NCBI GenBank assembly: GCA_929200455.1 | Contig: CAKMZR010000064.1 | Coordinates: forward strand, 1 to 8,279 | Origin: an uncultured Alphaproteobacteria bacterium | GTDB lineage: Bacteria > Pseudomonadota > Alphaproteobacteria > CAKMZR01 | DNA: 8,279 nt | Reading direction: 5' to 3' | Shown here: positions 7,174-8,279 of the stretch, in pieces | How the letters are laid out: each line of letters begins with the position of its first letter | Position numbering within the stretch: the stretch's first letter is position 1 | Notes under the pieces: generated by a model | Databases searched by the model: none | Told to the model about the DNA's origin: nothing | The model's input: the letters and a program-made list of their open reading frames with translations, nothing else | Program-made: the position numbers and the translations under genes

Positions 7174-7787
7174 ACTCCTCGTTCCTCCCGATACCGCACC
7201 AAACTCTCTATCGTTCCCAGCTTCAGTCCATGATGCCCGCAAAAATCCCTCAAACCCTCAACCCTCAACATCCTACCATCATCCCCCATCACCTCACATA
7301 TCACTCCCGCATCCCCACATCCTGAAAGACGCGACAAATCAAGAGACGCCTCCGTGTGACCCCTCCTCCCCAACACGCCCCTCTCATCGGCACACACAGG
7401 AAAAATATGACCAGGCACAACCACAGAAGATTCACGCGCACTCTCAGAACTCGCTACCCTTATCGTCCTTGCTCTATCCGCCGCTGATATGCCCGTCGTC
7501 ACACCATCACTCGCCTCTATCGACTCATAAAATGCCGTGCCGTAACGACTCACACCACGCTCCCTCATCCGCAATAGTCCCAAACGATCCATTCCCCTCT
7601 TATACAACGACAAACATATCAATCCACGACCCTCCCTCGCCATAAACGCTATCTGTGACTCTCCCACAGAACGCGCAGAACACACCAAATCTCCCTCGTT
7701 CTCCCTATCCTCATCGTCCACCATCACAACCATACCTCCTCGTGCAACCTCCTCCAACAAGTCCTCCACGCTCGAAAACTCAACCAT
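7170..7787 (-). CDS. ribB: 3,4-dihydroxy-2-butanone 4-phosphate synthase RibB, stand-alone
   Basis: Converts ribulose 5-phosphate to 3,4-dihydroxy-2-butanone 4-phosphate plus formate, giving the four-carbon unit used by RibH. It has 205 residues, the length of a single RibB domain. Motifs: DDEDRENEGDLV (24-35) with the metal- and substrate-binding acidic residues, DGVTTGISAADRA (94-106), PGHIFPV (125-131), RRGHTEASLDL (141-151) with a metal-binding His, and GVICEV (161-166) with the catalytic Glu. It stops right after the last RibB helix (SLVRYREERGV), where the RibBA fusion found in many Alphaproteobacteria would go on into GTP cyclohydrolase II. The ATG at 7787 has GGGAG 7 bases upstream and overlaps ribE by 8 bases. 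A TTG one codon earlier is a less likely start. Confidence 0.95.
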   Translation of the reverse strand: MVEFSSVEDLLEEVARGGMVVMVDDEDRENEGDLVCSARSVGESQIAFMAREGRGLICLSLYKRGMDRLGLLRMRERGVSRYGTAFYESIEASDGVTTGISAADRARTIRVASSESARESSVVVPGHIFPVCADERGVLGRRGHTEASLDLSRLSGCGDAGVICEVMGDDGRMLRVEGLRDFCGHHGLKLGTIESLVRYREERGV

Positions 7788-8279
7788 CAACCTTCTCCCT
7801 CAACCTTTCCAAATACCTCATCATCATGTCCACCTCCATGTTCAATCCGTCTCCCGTCTTCCTCCCCGAAAATGTCGTGTGCTCATAGGTGTACTCTATC
7901 ACGTTCACCCAAAAATATGTCCGACCATCCTCGTCCTCTTCCACCTCATTCACCGTCAACGACACACCGTCCAACGCCACAGAACCCTTCCTCGCCACGT
8001 AACGCTCCAGTCCCCCCAATACCTCAAACCTATACCCATAACTCCCACCATCAGCTCTCATCTCACGCAAAATCACCACCCCATCCACGTGACCCTGCAC
8101 CATATGACCTCCCAACTCATCCCCCAAACACAAGGAACGCTCCAAATTCACCCCCGTGCCTACTCTCCAGTCTCCAAGCGTCGTCCTCTTCAAGGTCTCC
8201 CCAGAAACCCCAAACAAACCCTCACCTCCAGAACCACGACCCTTCAGAGTCAAACACACCCCACTACACGACACAGAAC
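7780..8279 (-). CDS. ribE: Riboflavin synthase alpha chain RibE, 5' end cut off by window edge
   Basis: Dismutates two 6,7-dimethyl-8-ribityllumazine molecules to riboflavin and the ribitylaminouracil that RibH reuses. The visible part (166 full codons; the first whole codon is at 8277-8275) holds most of the two lumazine-binding barrels. In the first are SCSGVCLTL, ETLKRTTLGD, VNLERSL, GDELGGHMVQGHVDG; in the second are RKGSVALDGVSLTVNEV, FWVNVIEYTYEHTTF, LNMEVDMMMRYLERL. Roughly the first 40-45 residues, including the usual 'MFTGI' start, lie beyond 8279. The frame is open to the edge, so the GTG at 8274 is an internal Val codon and not the start. The second barrel carries a small acidic insert (EVEEDEDG). 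It ends with TGA at 7782-7780, overlapping ribB. Confidence 0.95.
   Translation of the reverse strand, partial: SVSCSGVCLTLKGRGSGGEGLFGVSGETLKRTTLGDWRVGTGVNLERSLCLGDELGGHMVQGHVDGVVILREMRADGGSYGYRFEVLGGLERYVARKGSVALDGVSLTVNEVEEDEDGRTYFWVNVIEYTYEHTTFSGRKTGDGLNMEVDMMMRYLERLREKVDG

Noticed and set aside
7174..7242. Upstream start of RibH inside ribB
   Set aside because: It would overlap ribB by over 70 bases and add 23 residues without family support. The ATG at 7173 has a clear ribosome-binding site and the typical ATGA overlap.
7780..8274. GTG at 8274 as the start of ribE
   Set aside because: The frame is open to the window edge, and this GTG encodes a residue just before the conserved GVCLT motif, well inside the first lumazine-binding barrel.

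Overview
The window is one solid block of protein-coding genes, all on the minus strand, in the order (transcription direction, right to left): ribE (5' end cut off by the window edge), ribB, ribH, nusB, an A-type iron-sulfur carrier (sufA/iscA type), a DUF4167 protein, then soxB, soxD, soxA and soxG (3' end cut off by the left edge). No RNA gene, mobile element, CRISPR array or phage gene was seen. The longest stretch without a gene is the 94 bases between the iron-sulfur carrier and the DUF4167 gene.

The organism is most likely an alphaproteobacterium. The rib genes followed by nusB, the DUF4167 protein (an alphaproteobacterial family) and the complete heterotetrameric sarcosine oxidase set soxBDAG all point that way. 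The genetic code is standard: TGA and TAG both end genes and Trp is TGG. Packing is very tight: most neighbours overlap by 1 to 14 bases or lie within about 40 bases of each other. The coding strand is extremely rich in G and poor in C, so Leu is mostly TTG and codons ending in C are rare. Overall GC is near 50%. This suggests a compact genome with strong strand-asymmetric mutation. I cannot name a genus.

The right half (about 5894 to 8279) makes riboflavin: RibB makes the four-carbon unit, RibH joins it to the pyrimidine to give lumazine, and RibE converts lumazine to riboflavin. NusB (antitermination and rRNA transcription) follows as is usual in this class. The iron-sulfur carrier overlaps the end of nusB. 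That overlap carries a run of six GAAGGT hexamers, which encodes a Glu-Gly tail on NusB and also forms the ribosome-binding region of the next gene.

The left half (1 to about 5800) holds the DUF4167 gene and the four sarcosine oxidase subunits. The oxidase uses covalent FMN, FAD, NAD and tetrahydrofolate to convert sarcosine to glycine. A riboflavin pathway therefore sits next to a flavin-hungry catabolic enzyme. A weak candidate promoter lies just before the DUF4167 gene, and no convincing terminator was seen, so the whole block could be one transcript or two. Nothing here amounts to a clearly undescribed system. The points most worth checking are the hexamer repeat, the strand skew, the stand-alone RibB, and the rib-nusB-FeS-DUF4167-sox arrangement.
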